The notes: a model not told the origin generated them from the letters alone. 64,000 nucleotides of DNA from Gracilibacillus timonensis (GCF_900086715.1 NZ_FLKH01000012.1:1116001-1180000), one strand, 5' to 3'; shown: positions 24,216 to 32,984, numbered from the stretch's first letter. Made by a program: numbers and translations.

Positions 24216-25343
24216 TTGCCGAAAATCAGAACAATACTTTTTTTACTATTGGTTGCTGGTTTGTTGTATTATTTTTATGCGGATGATTATAAGCAGCAAG
24301 GTGCTTCAGGAGTGTGGCATGAAATGAAGCAAGATGCTTCTGATATCAGCAATAGTGAATGGATGACCACTTCTCTTGCATATATCGATGATTCGATCAA
24401 CTACCTAATCGATAGTGTCTCAGGATGGATTGGAGAAACGGACGAATCTAATCCCTCTGTCGCTTCCCCGGAATTAGATGAGCCGACAGAGCAATCCTTT
24501 TCCGTCCACAATATAGAAATCATGGAAGACAAACAAAGTGTCGAAGCAGAACTACCTGAGCCAGCAAGAGTCAGCAAAAATGAATATAATACAGAGTGGT
24601 ACACTTATCATGAACATTATCAAAATTTCTTGATGGTGGCATACAATGACGCTGGACAAGTAAGCGGCTTGTATACCAATCAAGACTTGCTACGCTCCAA
24701 AGAGGAGATTAGCCTCTCGAATACAAAGCAAGACGTTCGTGATGTGTATGGAGAACCGATCGATACGATGCAAAAAGGGTTGGTTCGCTATCGAATCAAT
24801 GATGAACAAGCGCAAGATACCTTCGAGATAGATAATAACTACGTTACCTTTTTCTATGATGAACATCAGAATGAGCAGATTGCTGCTGTTCAAATTATTT
24901 CAAAAGATATGGAAAATCAGAAAGAGAATTTCTTTGGAGAGCCTGATGATTCGTTGCAGCAAGGTTTTGAATATCAGTTGTTTGATTTGACGAATGCGGC
25001 CCGAGCCAAATTTGACCAACCCATCCTGGAATGGTATGATCAAGCACAAACGACGGCGCGAGGACACAGTTTGGATATGGCAGAGAATAATTATTTCAGT
25101 CACGAAAACTTAGAAGGAGAATCCCCATTTGATCGTTTAGAAGCAGATGGCATTCGTTTTCGTACGGCGGGGGAGAATTTAGCTGCCGGACAATCTAGTA
25201 GTATATATGCCCATCAAGGCTTGATGAATTCAGAAGGGCATCGCAAAAACATTTTACATCCGGATTTTCGCGAAATGGCCGTTGGCGTGGCCTTTCATGA
25301 TGATGGCCAGCCATTCTATACGGAAGCTTATTTAACACAATAA
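24216..25343 (+). CDS. CAP/SCP-domain protein with CAP-associated N-domain (YlbC-like)
   Basis: The TTG at 24216 is preceded by AGGAGTGAG at good distance and yields PKIRTILFLLL, a proper signal anchor; the ATG at 24177 is inside a TATAAT-like box with no ribosome site. The 375-residue product has an N-terminal membrane anchor (4-23), an acidic spacer, a CAP-associated domain (about 105-240, SNTKQDVRDVYGEP) and a C-terminal CAP domain (about 257-372) with ARGHSLDMAENNYFSHEN and GHRKNILHPDFREMAVGV. It is membrane-anchored and extracellular; B. subtilis homologues are of unknown function. Confidence 0.8.
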   Translation: MPKIRTILFLLLVAGLLYYFYADDYKQQGASGVWHEMKQDASDISNSEWMTTSLAYIDDSINYLIDSVSGWIGETDESNPSVASPELDEPTEQSFSVHNIEIMEDKQSVEAELPEPARVSKNEYNTEWYTYHEHYQNFLMVAYNDAGQVSGLYTNQDLLRSKEEISLSNTKQDVRDVYGEPIDTMQKGLVRYRINDEQAQDTFEIDNNYVTFFYDEHQNEQIAAVQIISKDMENQKENFFGEPDDSLQQGFEYQLFDLTNAARAKFDQPILEWYDQAQTTARGHSLDMAENNYFSHENLEGESPFDRLEADGIRFRTAGENLAAGQSSSIYAHQGLMNSEGHRKNILHPDFREMAVGVAFHDDGQPFYTEAYLTQ

Positions 25344-25350
25344 ACGAAGC

Positions 25351-25382
25351 AAAAGCTAGACGAATAGTCTAGCTTTTTTTGC
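25351..25382 (+). terminator. intrinsic terminator after the CAP-domain gene
   Basis: An 11-bp stem AAAAGCTAGAC / GTCTAGCTTTT with loop GAATA is followed by a T run. Confidence 0.9.
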
Positions 25383-25405
25383 AGTGTCTTACCTTATTGT
25401 TACCT

Positions 25406-26134
25406 TTACGCTTCCTTTAACCAATTGATCAACAAATCCTCTTGGTATACATCGTCGGGGTAGTTCACGCCTATTTGTTCATCTGAGTCATACAGCACTT
25501 GAAGCAGTTCATTAAAGGCGCCCATATATTCTTGATACAAAAAGTCATAGCTGATCGTTTCCTTGGGCATATGATTTTCTTCACACGCCTTTGGATCGGT
25601 ATAGTTTACATAGGTTCTGCATGGTAACGGACGAAACTCATAAGCCAGACAGGTATTGGTCTCTGTGTTCAATAAAACACAAGGAAGGTTGGCCTTTTTA
25701 TAGGATAGCTTTGCTTCTGGATCACCCGCTATATCCACATTCCCCAGCGAATCTACTTGATCTTGATACCGGTGATAATAGTCAGCTATATGGCGCTTAA
25801 TAAATGTCTTGCGATCAGCTGGCATCTGGTTGATGGCTTGTTTCATTAAATCGGCTTCCATTTTAGTAATAACAATCGGGAAATAGCAACAAAAGGCGCA
25901 CCCCATTTGACAGGTCGGTTGCAGATCTGCTGTAGCTTCCATACCCGCTATTTCTTCGTTAACGGCTTGTAATAATAATTGAAAAGCCTGATGAATCTTT
26001 TCTTCGTTTGATAAACGCGGAGTATCGACTAAATAATCAACAATTTGATCAAAGCGATCCTGATTGATTTGATACTGTTGATTAATTCTTTGGCAACGAC
26101 GTAATACTTCTTCGTAACTGATATATCGTGACAT
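25406..26134 (-). CDS. YkgJ-family Cys-cluster protein
   Basis: A 242-residue soluble protein. The core has CQMGCAFCCYFP (about 85-96), followed by LPCVLLNTETNTCLAYEFRPLPCRTY (about 150-175; cysteines 152, 162 and 172), the Cys pattern of the YkgJ family, thought to bind zinc or an iron-sulfur cluster. The N-terminal 80 residues are helical. No partner gene is adjacent. The biochemical role of this family is not established. Starts with ATG at 26134 behind an AGGTTG sequence, a modest ribosome site. Confidence 0.8.
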   Translation of the reverse strand: MSRYISYEEVLRRCQRINQQYQINQDRFDQIVDYLVDTPRLSNEEKIHQAFQLLLQAVNEEIAGMEATADLQPTCQMGCAFCCYFPIVITKMEADLMKQAINQMPADRKTFIKRHIADYYHRYQDQVDSLGNVDIAGDPEAKLSYKKANLPCVLLNTETNTCLAYEFRPLPCRTYVNYTDPKACEENHMPKETISYDFLYQEYMGAFNELLQVLYDSDEQIGVNYPDDVYQEDLLINWLKEA

Positions 26135-26293
26135 CTTAACAACCTCTGTTTTTAGTTTAGTAGCTCAAGTATAACACGAATACATCGGTTGAGATATCCT
26201 CTTTCCAAAAGAAATCTCTCACTTCTCTTGCGCATCCCCTCTATTTCTGATATAGTGGTAATCAATTAAATAGTCAGCTTCAATTTATATTGA

Positions 26294-26476
26294 AGTGAGA
26301 ATAGAGGCGCAAAAACCATTAGTACCTAGTTAGAGGACGATGCTCCAGTGACGACTAGCGGAAAGGGGAATTTGCCGAAGTAATATAGACAGACATCTGA
26401 TTATATTGCTGGTCTTGCATTGAATAAATGCCGGGCTGTCATATAGTTTCTTAACTATATGGAGGGCTATCTCACG
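26294..26476 (+). promoter_or_regulatory. lysine riboswitch (L box)
   Basis: The leader has the L-box landmarks in order: GTGAGAATAGAGGCGC (P1/J1-2 start), GAGGACGATGC, AGTGACGACTAGCGGAAAGG, GGAATTTGCCGAAG, CTTGCATTGAATAAATGCCG, GGCTGTC and the closing GGAGGGCTATCTCAC, which pairs with the first segment to make P1. A terminator follows 24 bp later and dapA after it. High lysine should stabilise the aptamer, favour the terminator and switch dapA off. Confidence 0.93.
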
Positions 26477-26499
26477 CATCGAGATTAGATAATTCCAAG

Positions 26500-26536
26500 G
26501 TGCAGTAGTGAATCCCTTCATTACTGCACTTTTTTG
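26500..26536 (+). terminator. riboswitch expression-platform terminator before dapA
   Basis: GTGCAGTAGTGAA / TTCATTACTGCAC (26500-26512 and 26517-26529) with one mismatch is followed by six T. Being upstream of dapA, it is the regulated terminator of the L box. Confidence 0.92.
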
Positions 26537-26627
26537 CGGTGTTGGGATATATCTTATCGGATGAGATACCCTCTATTCATTGAAGGCTTAATGGTTTGAC
26601 AAAAACATGAATAGAGGAGCATGCATA

Positions 26628-27518
26628 ATGAATTTTGGAAATGTTTTAACCGCAATGGTCACCCCTTTCCAATCAAATGGAGAGATTGATTATGGAAAAA
26701 CCGAATCGCTTGTCAATCACTTAATTTACAACGGCACAGATGCCATTGTTGTCGCAGGGACAACCGGAGAATCCCCTACTTTATCCAAAGAGGAAAAATT
26801 AGAATTGCTACGTTTTGTGGTGAAAATTACCCATAAAAGGATACCTGTCATTGCGGGTACAGGGTCAAATAATACGTACGAATCGATCGAAATGACAAAA
26901 AAGGCAGAAACGATTGGTGCAGATGCCGTCATGTTGGTTGCCCCGTACTACAACAAACCGTCTCAAGAAGGATTATATCAGCATTTTAAAGTGATTGCTG
27001 AATCAACGAGCTTGCCAGTCATGCTGTACAATATCCCCGGAAGAACAGGTGTAAACGTAGAACCAGAAACGATTATCGCACTGTCCCAGATAGAGAATAT
27101 TGTTGCAGTTAAAGAGGCTAGCGGCAGTCTAGATGCTATGACGACAATTATAAGGGACACCGATGCGAATTTCTCGCTATATACGGGAGATGACGCCTTA
27201 ACCTTGCCAGCGGTAGCGATTGGTGCAAATGGCGTGGTTTCCGTTTCCTCGCATATTATTGGAAATGAGATGCAAACCATGGTTGCAGCTGCGCAATCTG
27301 GTCAAATCGAAAAAGCGCAAGCATTACACCAATATTTACTGCCAGTGATGCAGGCGATGTTTATGGCTCCTAGCCCAACACCAGTTAAAGCGGCTTTGCA
27401 GCTACAAGGAATAGACGTTGGCAGTGTACGCCTACCTCTCGTTCCATTGAATGACGAACAGCAGCAGATCCTGGGGCAACAGTTACATTTTTTACAACAG
27501 CATTATTATATTGGCTAA
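26628..27518 (+). CDS. dapA: 4-hydroxy-tetrahydrodipicolinate synthase
   Basis: The start at 26628 has AGAGGAG 10 nt upstream; the in-frame ATG at 26607 overlaps that site and is rejected. The 296-residue class I aldolase joins pyruvate and aspartate semialdehyde, the first step of the lysine/diaminopimelate branch. AGTTGESPTLS (43-53) is the Thr-Thr motif, Tyr134 lies in VMLYNIPGRTG and the Schiff-base Lys162 in VAVKEASG. Controlled by the lysine riboswitch just upstream. It stands alone, not with asd-dapG as in B. subtilis, so lysine control of this step is independent here. Confidence 0.95.
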   Translation: MNFGNVLTAMVTPFQSNGEIDYGKTESLVNHLIYNGTDAIVVAGTTGESPTLSKEEKLELLRFVVKITHKRIPVIAGTGSNNTYESIEMTKKAETIGADAVMLVAPYYNKPSQEGLYQHFKVIAESTSLPVMLYNIPGRTGVNVEPETIIALSQIENIVAVKEASGSLDAMTTIIRDTDANFSLYTGDDALTLPAVAIGANGVVSVSSHIIGNEMQTMVAAAQSGQIEKAQALHQYLLPVMQAMFMAPSPTPVKAALQLQGIDVGSVRLPLVPLNDEQQQILGQQLHFLQQHYYIG

Positions 27519-27525
27519 ACAGATA

Positions 27526-27556
27526 AACTTGGCTTATCACAAGCCAAGTTTTCTTT
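27526..27556 (+). terminator. intrinsic terminator after dapA
   Basis: AACTTGGCTT / AAGCCAAGTT (27526-27535 and 27541-27550) followed by TTCTTTG. Confidence 0.8.
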
Positions 27557-27599
27557 GTTTTGCTATACTATACGTATGTTATGACAAAGGGGTTTTTAT

Positions 27600-28043
27600 A
27601 TGCAAATTATCGTTGATGCCGATGCTTGTCCTGTTACGGATATTGTCATCCAAGAAACAGCAGCGTTCCATATCGCTGTTACCTTGGTAAAAAACTATAA
27701 TCATTTTTCGATGGAAGCCTATCCTGATCATGTGAAGGTAACCTATGTAGACGACGGAGCAGATGAGGCGGATTATCGCATTGTTAAATTGGCGCATCCA
27801 GGCGATGTAGTTGTTACACAGGATTTTGGCTTGGCTTCTCTTTGTTTACAGAAGGACTGCCTTGTCTTACATCATAAGGGCTTCCTCTACCGCAAAGAGA
27901 AAATCGATCAAATGCTGCAAGAACGTCATATAAGCGCTAAGATGCGCAAGGCCGGAAAACGAACCAAAGGACCAAAAAAACTAACCAAAGAACATAAAGA
28001 AAGCTTTCGTAGCACATTACGAAAGCTATTAACGAATTACTGA
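27600..28043 (+). CDS. YaiI/YqxD-family protein (UPF0178)
   Basis: A 147-residue protein opening with IVDADACPV (3-11) and containing YVDDGADEADYRIV and VVTQDFGLASLCL, the conserved Asp-rich motifs of the UPF0178 family; this pattern fits a PIN/NYN-type metal-dependent nuclease fold. The C-terminus is very basic (KMRKAGKRTKGPKKLTKEHK), consistent with nucleic-acid binding. It starts 8 nt after AAAGGGG. Its last bases overlap the end of a small convergent gene by 7 bp. No activity is proven for the family. Confidence 0.85.
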   Translation: MQIIVDADACPVTDIVIQETAAFHIAVTLVKNYNHFSMEAYPDHVKVTYVDDGADEADYRIVKLAHPGDVVVTQDFGLASLCLQKDCLVLHHKGFLYRKEKIDQMLQERHISAKMRKAGKRTKGPKKLTKEHKESFRSTLRKLLTNY

Positions 28044-28201
28044 TTAGTCGATTGTTCTTCATCTGGCGCTTCCACAATTTCAGCGATTTTGCTAATTTGC
28101 CAGCGTTGCGCGGTGTCATCGTTCACTTCATACGTTTTACCCGCTCGTAACAGTTCATCATTATAGGTGGATTGCACGAGCATTTTTACTTTTGTTGTCA
28201 T
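28037..28201 (-). CDS. small conserved-looking protein of unknown function
   Basis: A 54-residue ORF (MTTKVKMLVQSTYNDEL...) with an AAGGAGAG ribosome site 8 nt before its ATG. The middle reads LLRAGKTYEVNDDTAQRW, a compact pattern like the small SH3-fold or phage accessory proteins that start with a beta strand and a K(T/R)Y core, but I cannot name a family. It follows the esterase gene by 15 bp on the same strand, so they may be co-transcribed, and its stop overlaps the convergent yqxD-like gene by 7 bp. Confidence 0.6.
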   Translation of the reverse strand: MTTKVKMLVQSTYNDELLRAGKTYEVNDDTAQRWQISKIAEIVEAPDEEQSTNQ

Positions 28202-28216
28202 ACATTCTCTCTCCTT

Positions 28217-28969
28217 TTAGCTGATATGGTTTTGTAACCACTCTAGACAAGCTTGTTTCCAAGCGGCTGTTGCAGGGTGTTCATCTGCTAGCCCCAATCC
28301 ATGTCTGCCATCCTGATAAACGTGAAGTTCATAAGGAATCTCATGTTTCTGTAGCGCCATTGCATAGGCCAAACTATTATTGCAAGAGACTGATTGATCA
28401 TTTGCAGTGGTCCAGATAAAGGCTGGGGGTGTATGGGAATGCACTTGTCCTTCACAGGAATATTTATCCTTCCTTTCTTGGGACGGTTGTTCTCCAATTA
28501 AATTGGTTCTGCTTCCTCCATGAGTATTTTCTTTCATCGTAATCACAGGATATCCAAGAATATGAAAATCAGGCCGAGAGTCTTGTAGGTAACAGTTACT
28601 GATATAAGCAGCCAAGTGACCTCCAGCTGAGAAGCCTAGCACCCCGATTTTGCTATCAGATGCAAGTCCCCATTCGCTTCTTTTGATTTTTAATTCTAGT
28701 AATGCTTGCTGCGCCTGTACTATCGTTACTTGTTTTTCAATAGGAGCCACCTGGTAGCGCAAGACACAAGCGTGAAAGCCATGATCATTCAGCCATTGAG
28801 CAACGGGTTCTCCTTCGTGATAGGCTCGATGTCCATATCCTCCGCCAGGAATGACTAAAATGATGGGGCTGTGGGGCTTATTAGATAAGATATAGGGCGT
28901 TAAACTAGGGATATCTTCGTGCAAATATTGCTCTTCCCAATGAACTGATTGCTGATCAATGATTTTCAT
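28217..28969 (-). CDS. alpha/beta hydrolase (acetyl-xylan esterase/carboxylesterase-like)
   Basis: A 250-residue soluble enzyme. The oxyanion-hole segment is VIPGGGYGHRAYHEGEP (about 39-55), the nucleophile Ser lies in GFSAGGHLAAY (about 112-122), Asp in IWTTANDQSVS, and His in YQDGRHGLGLA (about 223-233), completing the triad. This matches the acetylesterase group acting on acetylated sugars (Axe2/BD-FAE-like). It has no signal peptide, so it would deacetylate imported oligosaccharides. The start has AGGAGAG in front. The downstream small ORF is the only candidate operon partner. Confidence 0.83.
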   Translation of the reverse strand: MKIIDQQSVHWEEQYLHEDIPSLTPYILSNKPHSPIILVIPGGGYGHRAYHEGEPVAQWLNDHGFHACVLRYQVAPIEKQVTIVQAQQALLELKIKRSEWGLASDSKIGVLGFSAGGHLAAYISNCYLQDSRPDFHILGYPVITMKENTHGGSRTNLIGEQPSQERKDKYSCEGQVHSHTPPAFIWTTANDQSVSCNNSLAYAMALQKHEIPYELHVYQDGRHGLGLADEHPATAAWKQACLEWLQNHIS

Positions 28970-28986
28970 CTATTCCTCTCTCCTTT

Positions 28987-29178
28987 ATGCTTCATTTGCT
29001 AATGCCATGTAGATTTTTTCAAAAAATAGGTGTTTACCCTGCCGCATTTATTGGAACGACCATAGGCTACTATCAAGTGATCAGCATTTATCCTGGTGAC
29101 CATTTATTTGTTGTATCTGATGGCTTCTTCTTGATAATGATCACTCTGTCTGTAATTTTTGATAGGAAGGGAATGTGA
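28987..29178 (+). CDS. possible small membrane protein
   Basis: A 63-residue frame with two hydrophobic segments (about 17-32 and 38-57), ending three bases before the next gene's ATG. It has no ribosome site before the ATG, since the upstream bases are the complement of the divergent esterase site. It may be a real leader gene coupled to the Pro-rich protein, or chance; the compact spacing is the only support. Confidence 0.3.
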   Translation: MLHLLMPCRFFQKIGVYPAAFIGTTIGYYQVISIYPGDHLFVVSDGFFLIMITLSVIFDRKGM

Positions 29179-29181
29179 TAT

Positions 29182-29463
29182 ATGCAACCGTATCATCAAA
29201 TGACACCACCGTCATATTATCCGGCCGCACCACCACATCCGCAAATGGATGAACGATTTATAGGAGGCCCATTCGGCCCTTTAGGCGCAGGATTGTTGGG
29301 ATTTGGGTTAGGATTTCTAGGGGGAGAACTAGTGGATCGTCCTCCTTATTATCCACCTTACCCACCATATTATGGTCCGCCATACGGGCCACCTTATGGA
29401 CCGCCTTTCGGACCGCCTGGACCACCATTTCCACCCGGACCTCCGTTCTACGGCCCGTTTTAA
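29182..29463 (+). CDS. Pro/Gly/Tyr-rich low-complexity protein
   Basis: 93 residues behind AGGAAGGGAATG. An N-terminal Tyr/Pro/His part is followed by a glycine-rich hydrophobic patch (GPLGAGLLGFGLGFLGGELV, about 34-53) and then about 40 residues of PPY, GPP and PYGPP repeats. Such proteins in Bacillaceae are often spore-coat or exosporium-linked or surface peptides; cross-linking through Tyr is plausible. The DNA repeats follow the protein repeat and are not an independent array. The function is inferred from composition only. Confidence 0.65.
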   Translation: MQPYHQMTPPSYYPAAPPHPQMDERFIGGPFGPLGAGLLGFGLGFLGGELVDRPPYYPPYPPYYGPPYGPPYGPPFGPPGPPFPPGPPFYGPF

Positions 29464-29478
29464 TCAAAAAGCTCATCT

Positions 29479-29526
29479 CCAACGTTACCCTCTTGCGACC
29501 ACTTTTTTGCAAGAGGGTAACGTTGG
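29479..29526. terminator. bidirectional terminator after the Pro-rich gene and cysK
   Basis: An 18-bp perfect stem (29479-29496 with 29509-29526; arm begins CCAACGTTACCC) sits between convergent genes. The loop carries TTTTTT on the plus strand; on the minus strand no clean T run follows. Confidence 0.75.
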
Positions 29527-29527
29527 T

Positions 29528-30442
29528 TTAAAATAAATCCATACTTAGATAACGTTCCCCGGTGTCTGGAGCGATGCAGACTACCTTTTTGTCTGGTCCG
29601 AGTTTCTCGGCGACTTGGATGGCAGCGAAAACGGCCGCACCAGCAGACGGCCCAACAAATATTCCTTCTTGTGAGGCTAAACGTTTGAATGTCCGAATCG
29701 CCTGGTCATCGGTAACTTGAATGATCTCATCATAGATAGACGTATTCAGAATGGCCGGAATAAATCCTGGACTAGTTCCGACTAGTTTATGTTTGCCAGG
29801 TTTTCCACCTGATAAAACTGGTGATCCTGCCGGTTCAGCGACCGCAATGTGAAGTTCCGTCAAGTGTTCCTTTAATACCTCGCCCGTACCTGATATCGTA
29901 CCACCTGTTCCTGCCGTAGCCACAAATCCATCTAGGCGATGATCCATCTGTTCTAATATTTCAAGCGCTGTTGTCTTTCGGTGAATGGCTGGATTCGCTA
30001 AGTTTTCAAATTGCTGCGGCATAAAACTGTTTGGAATGTCTTGTGCTAGCTGCTTCGCCTTTTTAATGGCCCCGGGCATTTTTTCCATACTGGGTGTCAG
30101 TACAACGGATGCTCCATATGCCTTTAAAATATTGATCCGCTCTTGCGTCATATTATCCGGCATTACTAACAGGCATTGATAACCTTTCGCAGCCGCTGTC
30201 ATAGCTAGTCCAATTCCTGTATTTCCGCTTGTTGGTTCAATAATCGTAGAGCGTTCCGTTAATAAGCCTTGTCTTTCTGCTTCATCAATCATATGATAGG
30301 CAGCTCGGTCCTTTACGCTTTTGGACGGATTAAACATCTCTAATTTTACATAAACATCTGCTATGTTGTCTGGTGTGATGCGATTAAGTTTTACCATGGG
30401 CGTGTTGCCTATTAACGCCGTCATGTTTTCAAATAGATTCAT
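29528..30442 (-). CDS. cysK: cysteine synthase (O-acetylserine sulfhydrylase)
   Basis: The start at 30442 (MNLFENMTALIGNTPMV) has GGAAGGAG 8 nt upstream and gives 304 residues, the usual size. It replaces the acetyl group of O-acetylserine with sulfide to give cysteine, using pyridoxal phosphate. PLP Lys44 is in SVKDRAAY; TSGNTG (71-76) binds substrate; GTGGTISG binds the cofactor phosphate; the C-terminal GERYLSMDLF is typical of CysK. No T-box or S-box was seen upstream, and it is a single gene. Confidence 0.93.
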   Translation of the reverse strand: MNLFENMTALIGNTPMVKLNRITPDNIADVYVKLEMFNPSKSVKDRAAYHMIDEAERQGLLTERSTIIEPTSGNTGIGLAMTAAAKGYQCLLVMPDNMTQERINILKAYGASVVLTPSMEKMPGAIKKAKQLAQDIPNSFMPQQFENLANPAIHRKTTALEILEQMDHRLDGFVATAGTGGTISGTGEVLKEHLTELHIAVAEPAGSPVLSGGKPGKHKLVGTSPGFIPAILNTSIYDEIIQVTDDQAIRTFKRLASQEGIFVGPSAGAAVFAAIQVAEKLGPDKKVVCIAPDTGERYLSMDLF

Positions 30443-30676
30443 TTCATTTGCTCCTTCCACAATATCTATTCCTATGATAGCAGGGATGTCGATTTAAATC
30501 CAAGTATTATTATCGAAAAAGTAGTGAGAGCATAGAAATGACGGATAGGATAGATTATGGAAGTTTACTTGATCGTTCGTTCTTATTGCATTTTATGGAC
30601 TGCTTGTCTGTCATCTAGTATAATGTCGTTAAGACAAATCGAGCTCGATACTGTATTACTATCCAAAGCTAGATTC

Positions 30677-30727
30677 GGCAACCTGGATCGTTCAAGGTTT
30701 AAATTGTTCCACATTCTATCATATCAA
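30677..30727 (-). repeat. dispersed intergenic repeat, copy 1 (diverged)
   Basis: On the plus strand it reads CGGCAACCTGG, then GTTCAAGGTTTAAATTGTTC, then ACATTCTATCATAT, matching copies at 39512-39562, 39671-39707 and 56657-56703. On the minus strand the other copies begin with TATAAT or TATTAT; this one has ATGATA, so the -10-like box is degraded. Confidence 0.5.
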
Positions 30728-30755
30728 GAATGTTATATTTTCCTATCTTTTTAAA

Positions 30756-30790
30756 AAGTTCATCTCCGTTTAAATAACGAAGATGAACTT
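30756..30790 (-). terminator. terminator of the rhamnose operon
   Basis: AAGTTCATCTCCG / CGAAGATGAACTT with a short AT loop; on the minus strand the stem is followed by TTTTT (complement of 30753-30757). It is 33 bp past the rhaEW stop. Confidence 0.8.
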
Positions 30791-30822
30791 CATTTGTAAT
30801 GGTATAAAAATCCACTGCCGGC

Positions 30823-32889
30823 TTATCGAGTGAAAGCGGCAGCTACTCCTCCATCCACTGTTACCATACAGCCCGTGGTTTTGGCAGATCGTTGCGAAGC
30901 CAAGAAGGCAACTGATTCTGCGATATCCTCAGGAAGTATATTAACATTCAAGATCGTACGTTTGCGGTAGTGTTCCTCCAAATCATCGGTTCCAATACCA
31001 TAAGAGGAAGCCCGCTCTTGTTTCCAAGAAGAATCCCAAATTTTCGAACCACGAATAACGGCATCTGGTAAAACGGAGTTGACACGGATACCCAACGCAC
31101 CACCATCTGCGGCAACCGTTCGGGCAAGATGGACCTCTGCCGCTTTTGCTGTACTGTATGCGGCTGCATTTTTGCCGGCATAGATGGAATTTTTCGACCC
31201 GATAAACACCATATTGCCACCAATTGCCTGTTCTTTCATTAACTTAAATACTTCTCGAGCTACTAGGAAATAGCCAGTAACTAAGACGTTCATATTCAAA
31301 TTCCATTGCTCCATACTTGTTTCCTCAAACGGACTAGAACTAGCCAGACCTGCATTATTTACCAGGATATCGATACCACCATATTGTCGAATAGAGGCAG
31401 CAATTGCTTGTTTGACATCTTCTTCTTTTGTCACATCCATTGTTACCGCAAAGGCGCGATGGCTGCCATATTGTTGATTGATCGAATCAGCCAAGTCGGC
31501 CGCTCCTTCTGCGTTAATATCTGCAATGACGACATGGGCTCCCTCTTCCAGTAAACGGTAGGCTGTTGCTGTACCGATCCCGCCAGCTCCTCCCGTAACA
31601 AAGGCAACCTGTCGAGAGAAATCAGACTCAGCTGGAGCTAAGCTCAGCTTATACAATTCTAACGGCCAGTACTCGATCCGATAGGATTCTTCCTCGTTAA
31701 GCGAAACAAAATGACCCAACACGCTCGTCCCGCTCATCACAGCAATGGCGCGGTGATATAATTGCTCACTAATATTCGCAGATTTCCAATCCTTCCCTGT
31801 GTTGAACATTCCCACACCTGGAATCAAGATGATACGCGGTGCCGTTTCCATGATTTGATCACCTGCTACTTTATTCCTTTCAAAATAGGCGACATATTCC
31901 TGTTGGTAATCAGCAATCCCTTGTTGAATTTTTTCTTTTAAGACCCCTGTATCGCCTGATTGAGGATCCCAATCAATGAATAATGGAACGCGTTTAGTAT
32001 GCACCAAATGATCTGGACAAGCAGCGCCGATTTGTGAAAGTGTCTGCGCCTCTATACTATTCACGAAGGATAGTACTTGTTCGTCATCGTTGTAAGTCAC
32101 CAGCATCTGTTTATCTTGACTTACTTTTCCTCGTATAAACGGCATAACCTCTGCCAACAATGCTTCTCGTGCAGCTGGCTGTAAAGATGTATACTTTTCC
32201 CCACCAAACAGCTTTTGTCCTGCAGCTTTTTGTTGAATAAAGGTTTCTGTTTCCTGAATGACCTCGATTGTTTTTGCATAACTTTCTTTCGAGGTTTTAC
32301 CCCAAGTAACCAAACCATGTTTCTCCATAATAACGAGTTCTGCTTTCGGATTATTTTGTACACCTTCTGCAATCATTTTGGACAGCTTGAACCCCGGACG
32401 GATATAAGGAACCCAAACAAAACGATCTCCATAGATTTCTTCGGCAATTTGTTGACCATTATCGGCGCAGGCTATACTAATAATGGCATCTGGATGGGTA
32501 TGATCAACGTGTTTAAAAGGTAGAAATGCATGTAATAATGTCTCAATCGATGAACGTGGATGGCTGGCATCGATCATGCAGTGCCCCAAGTAAGCTACCA
32601 TATCCTCATCAGACATATCCTCACGTTCGAGTAATGGCTGAATATCCGACAACTTTAATCCGGTGAAATTCGATTTCTTCATCGTGGCCAAATCTGAACC
32701 GCTTCCCTTGACCCACATTACTTCAATGTCTTCCCCTTTAAAATCTTTTTCTACCGTTTTGGCGGAGGTATTTCCCCCGCCGATATTAACGACTGAACGA
32801 TCAGAACCTAATAGATTCGAACGATAAACAAGTGTTGCTAGCCCTTCCCCATTTGCTGCTTGGTCATTATCCCAATGATTTTGAACCAT
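30823..32889 (-). CDS. rhaEW: bifunctional rhamnulose-1-phosphate aldolase / short-chain dehydrogenase
   Basis: A start at 32889 (MVQNHWDND) has GAGAGGG at better distance than the ATG at 32895; 688 residues. The N-terminal half (about 15-400) is a class II aldolase with zinc His residues in HVDHTHPDAI and EKHGLVTWG; the C-terminal half (about 430-685) is a Rossmann SDR with TGGAGGIG, NNAG and YSTAKAAE. It splits rhamnulose 1-phosphate into DHAP and lactaldehyde and oxidises the lactaldehyde. As in B. subtilis YuxG/RhaEW, one chain does two steps. Third gene of the rhaB-rhaA-rhaEW operon. Confidence 0.92.
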   Translation of the reverse strand: MVQNHWDNDQAANGEGLATLVYRSNLLGSDRSVVNIGGGNTSAKTVEKDFKGEDIEVMWVKGSGSDLATMKKSNFTGLKLSDIQPLLEREDMSDEDMVAYLGHCMIDASHPRSSIETLLHAFLPFKHVDHTHPDAIISIACADNGQQIAEEIYGDRFVWVPYIRPGFKLSKMIAEGVQNNPKAELVIMEKHGLVTWGKTSKESYAKTIEVIQETETFIQQKAAGQKLFGGEKYTSLQPAAREALLAEVMPFIRGKVSQDKQMLVTYNDDEQVLSFVNSIEAQTLSQIGAACPDHLVHTKRVPLFIDWDPQSGDTGVLKEKIQQGIADYQQEYVAYFERNKVAGDQIMETAPRIILIPGVGMFNTGKDWKSANISEQLYHRAIAVMSGTSVLGHFVSLNEEESYRIEYWPLELYKLSLAPAESDFSRQVAFVTGGAGGIGTATAYRLLEEGAHVVIADINAEGAADLADSINQQYGSHRAFAVTMDVTKEEDVKQAIAASIRQYGGIDILVNNAGLASSSPFEETSMEQWNLNMNVLVTGYFLVAREVFKLMKEQAIGGNMVFIGSKNSIYAGKNAAAYSTAKAAEVHLARTVAADGGALGIRVNSVLPDAVIRGSKIWDSSWKQERASSYGIGTDDLEEHYRKRTILNVNILPEDIAESVAFLASQRSAKTTGCMVTVDGGVAAAFTR

Positions 32890-32984
32890 AAACATCCCTC
32901 TCTTTTTTGTTTACTTTTATTTGTGTGGGTATTTCTGTGTTTATTCTCCCATAAAAACAAAAATAAAGCAACAAAAATCGAAAT

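Larger units (their letters stand above)
30461..30822. other. intergenic region with one dispersed-repeat copy
   Basis: The gap between cysK and the rhamnose operon has no convincing gene; a 65-codon frame (30557-30754) lacks a ribosome site and family resemblance. It contains a copy of a dispersed repeat (30677-30727) and the terminator of the rha operon (30756-30790). Confidence 0.5.

Noticed and set aside
29340-29450. Short DNA direct repeats resembling an array
   Set aside because: They encode PPY/GPP peptide repeats in frame with no spacer structure, so not CRISPR.
30557-30754. 65-codon plus-strand ORF
   Set aside because: No ribosome site or recognisable sequence, and it contains a dispersed-repeat copy.
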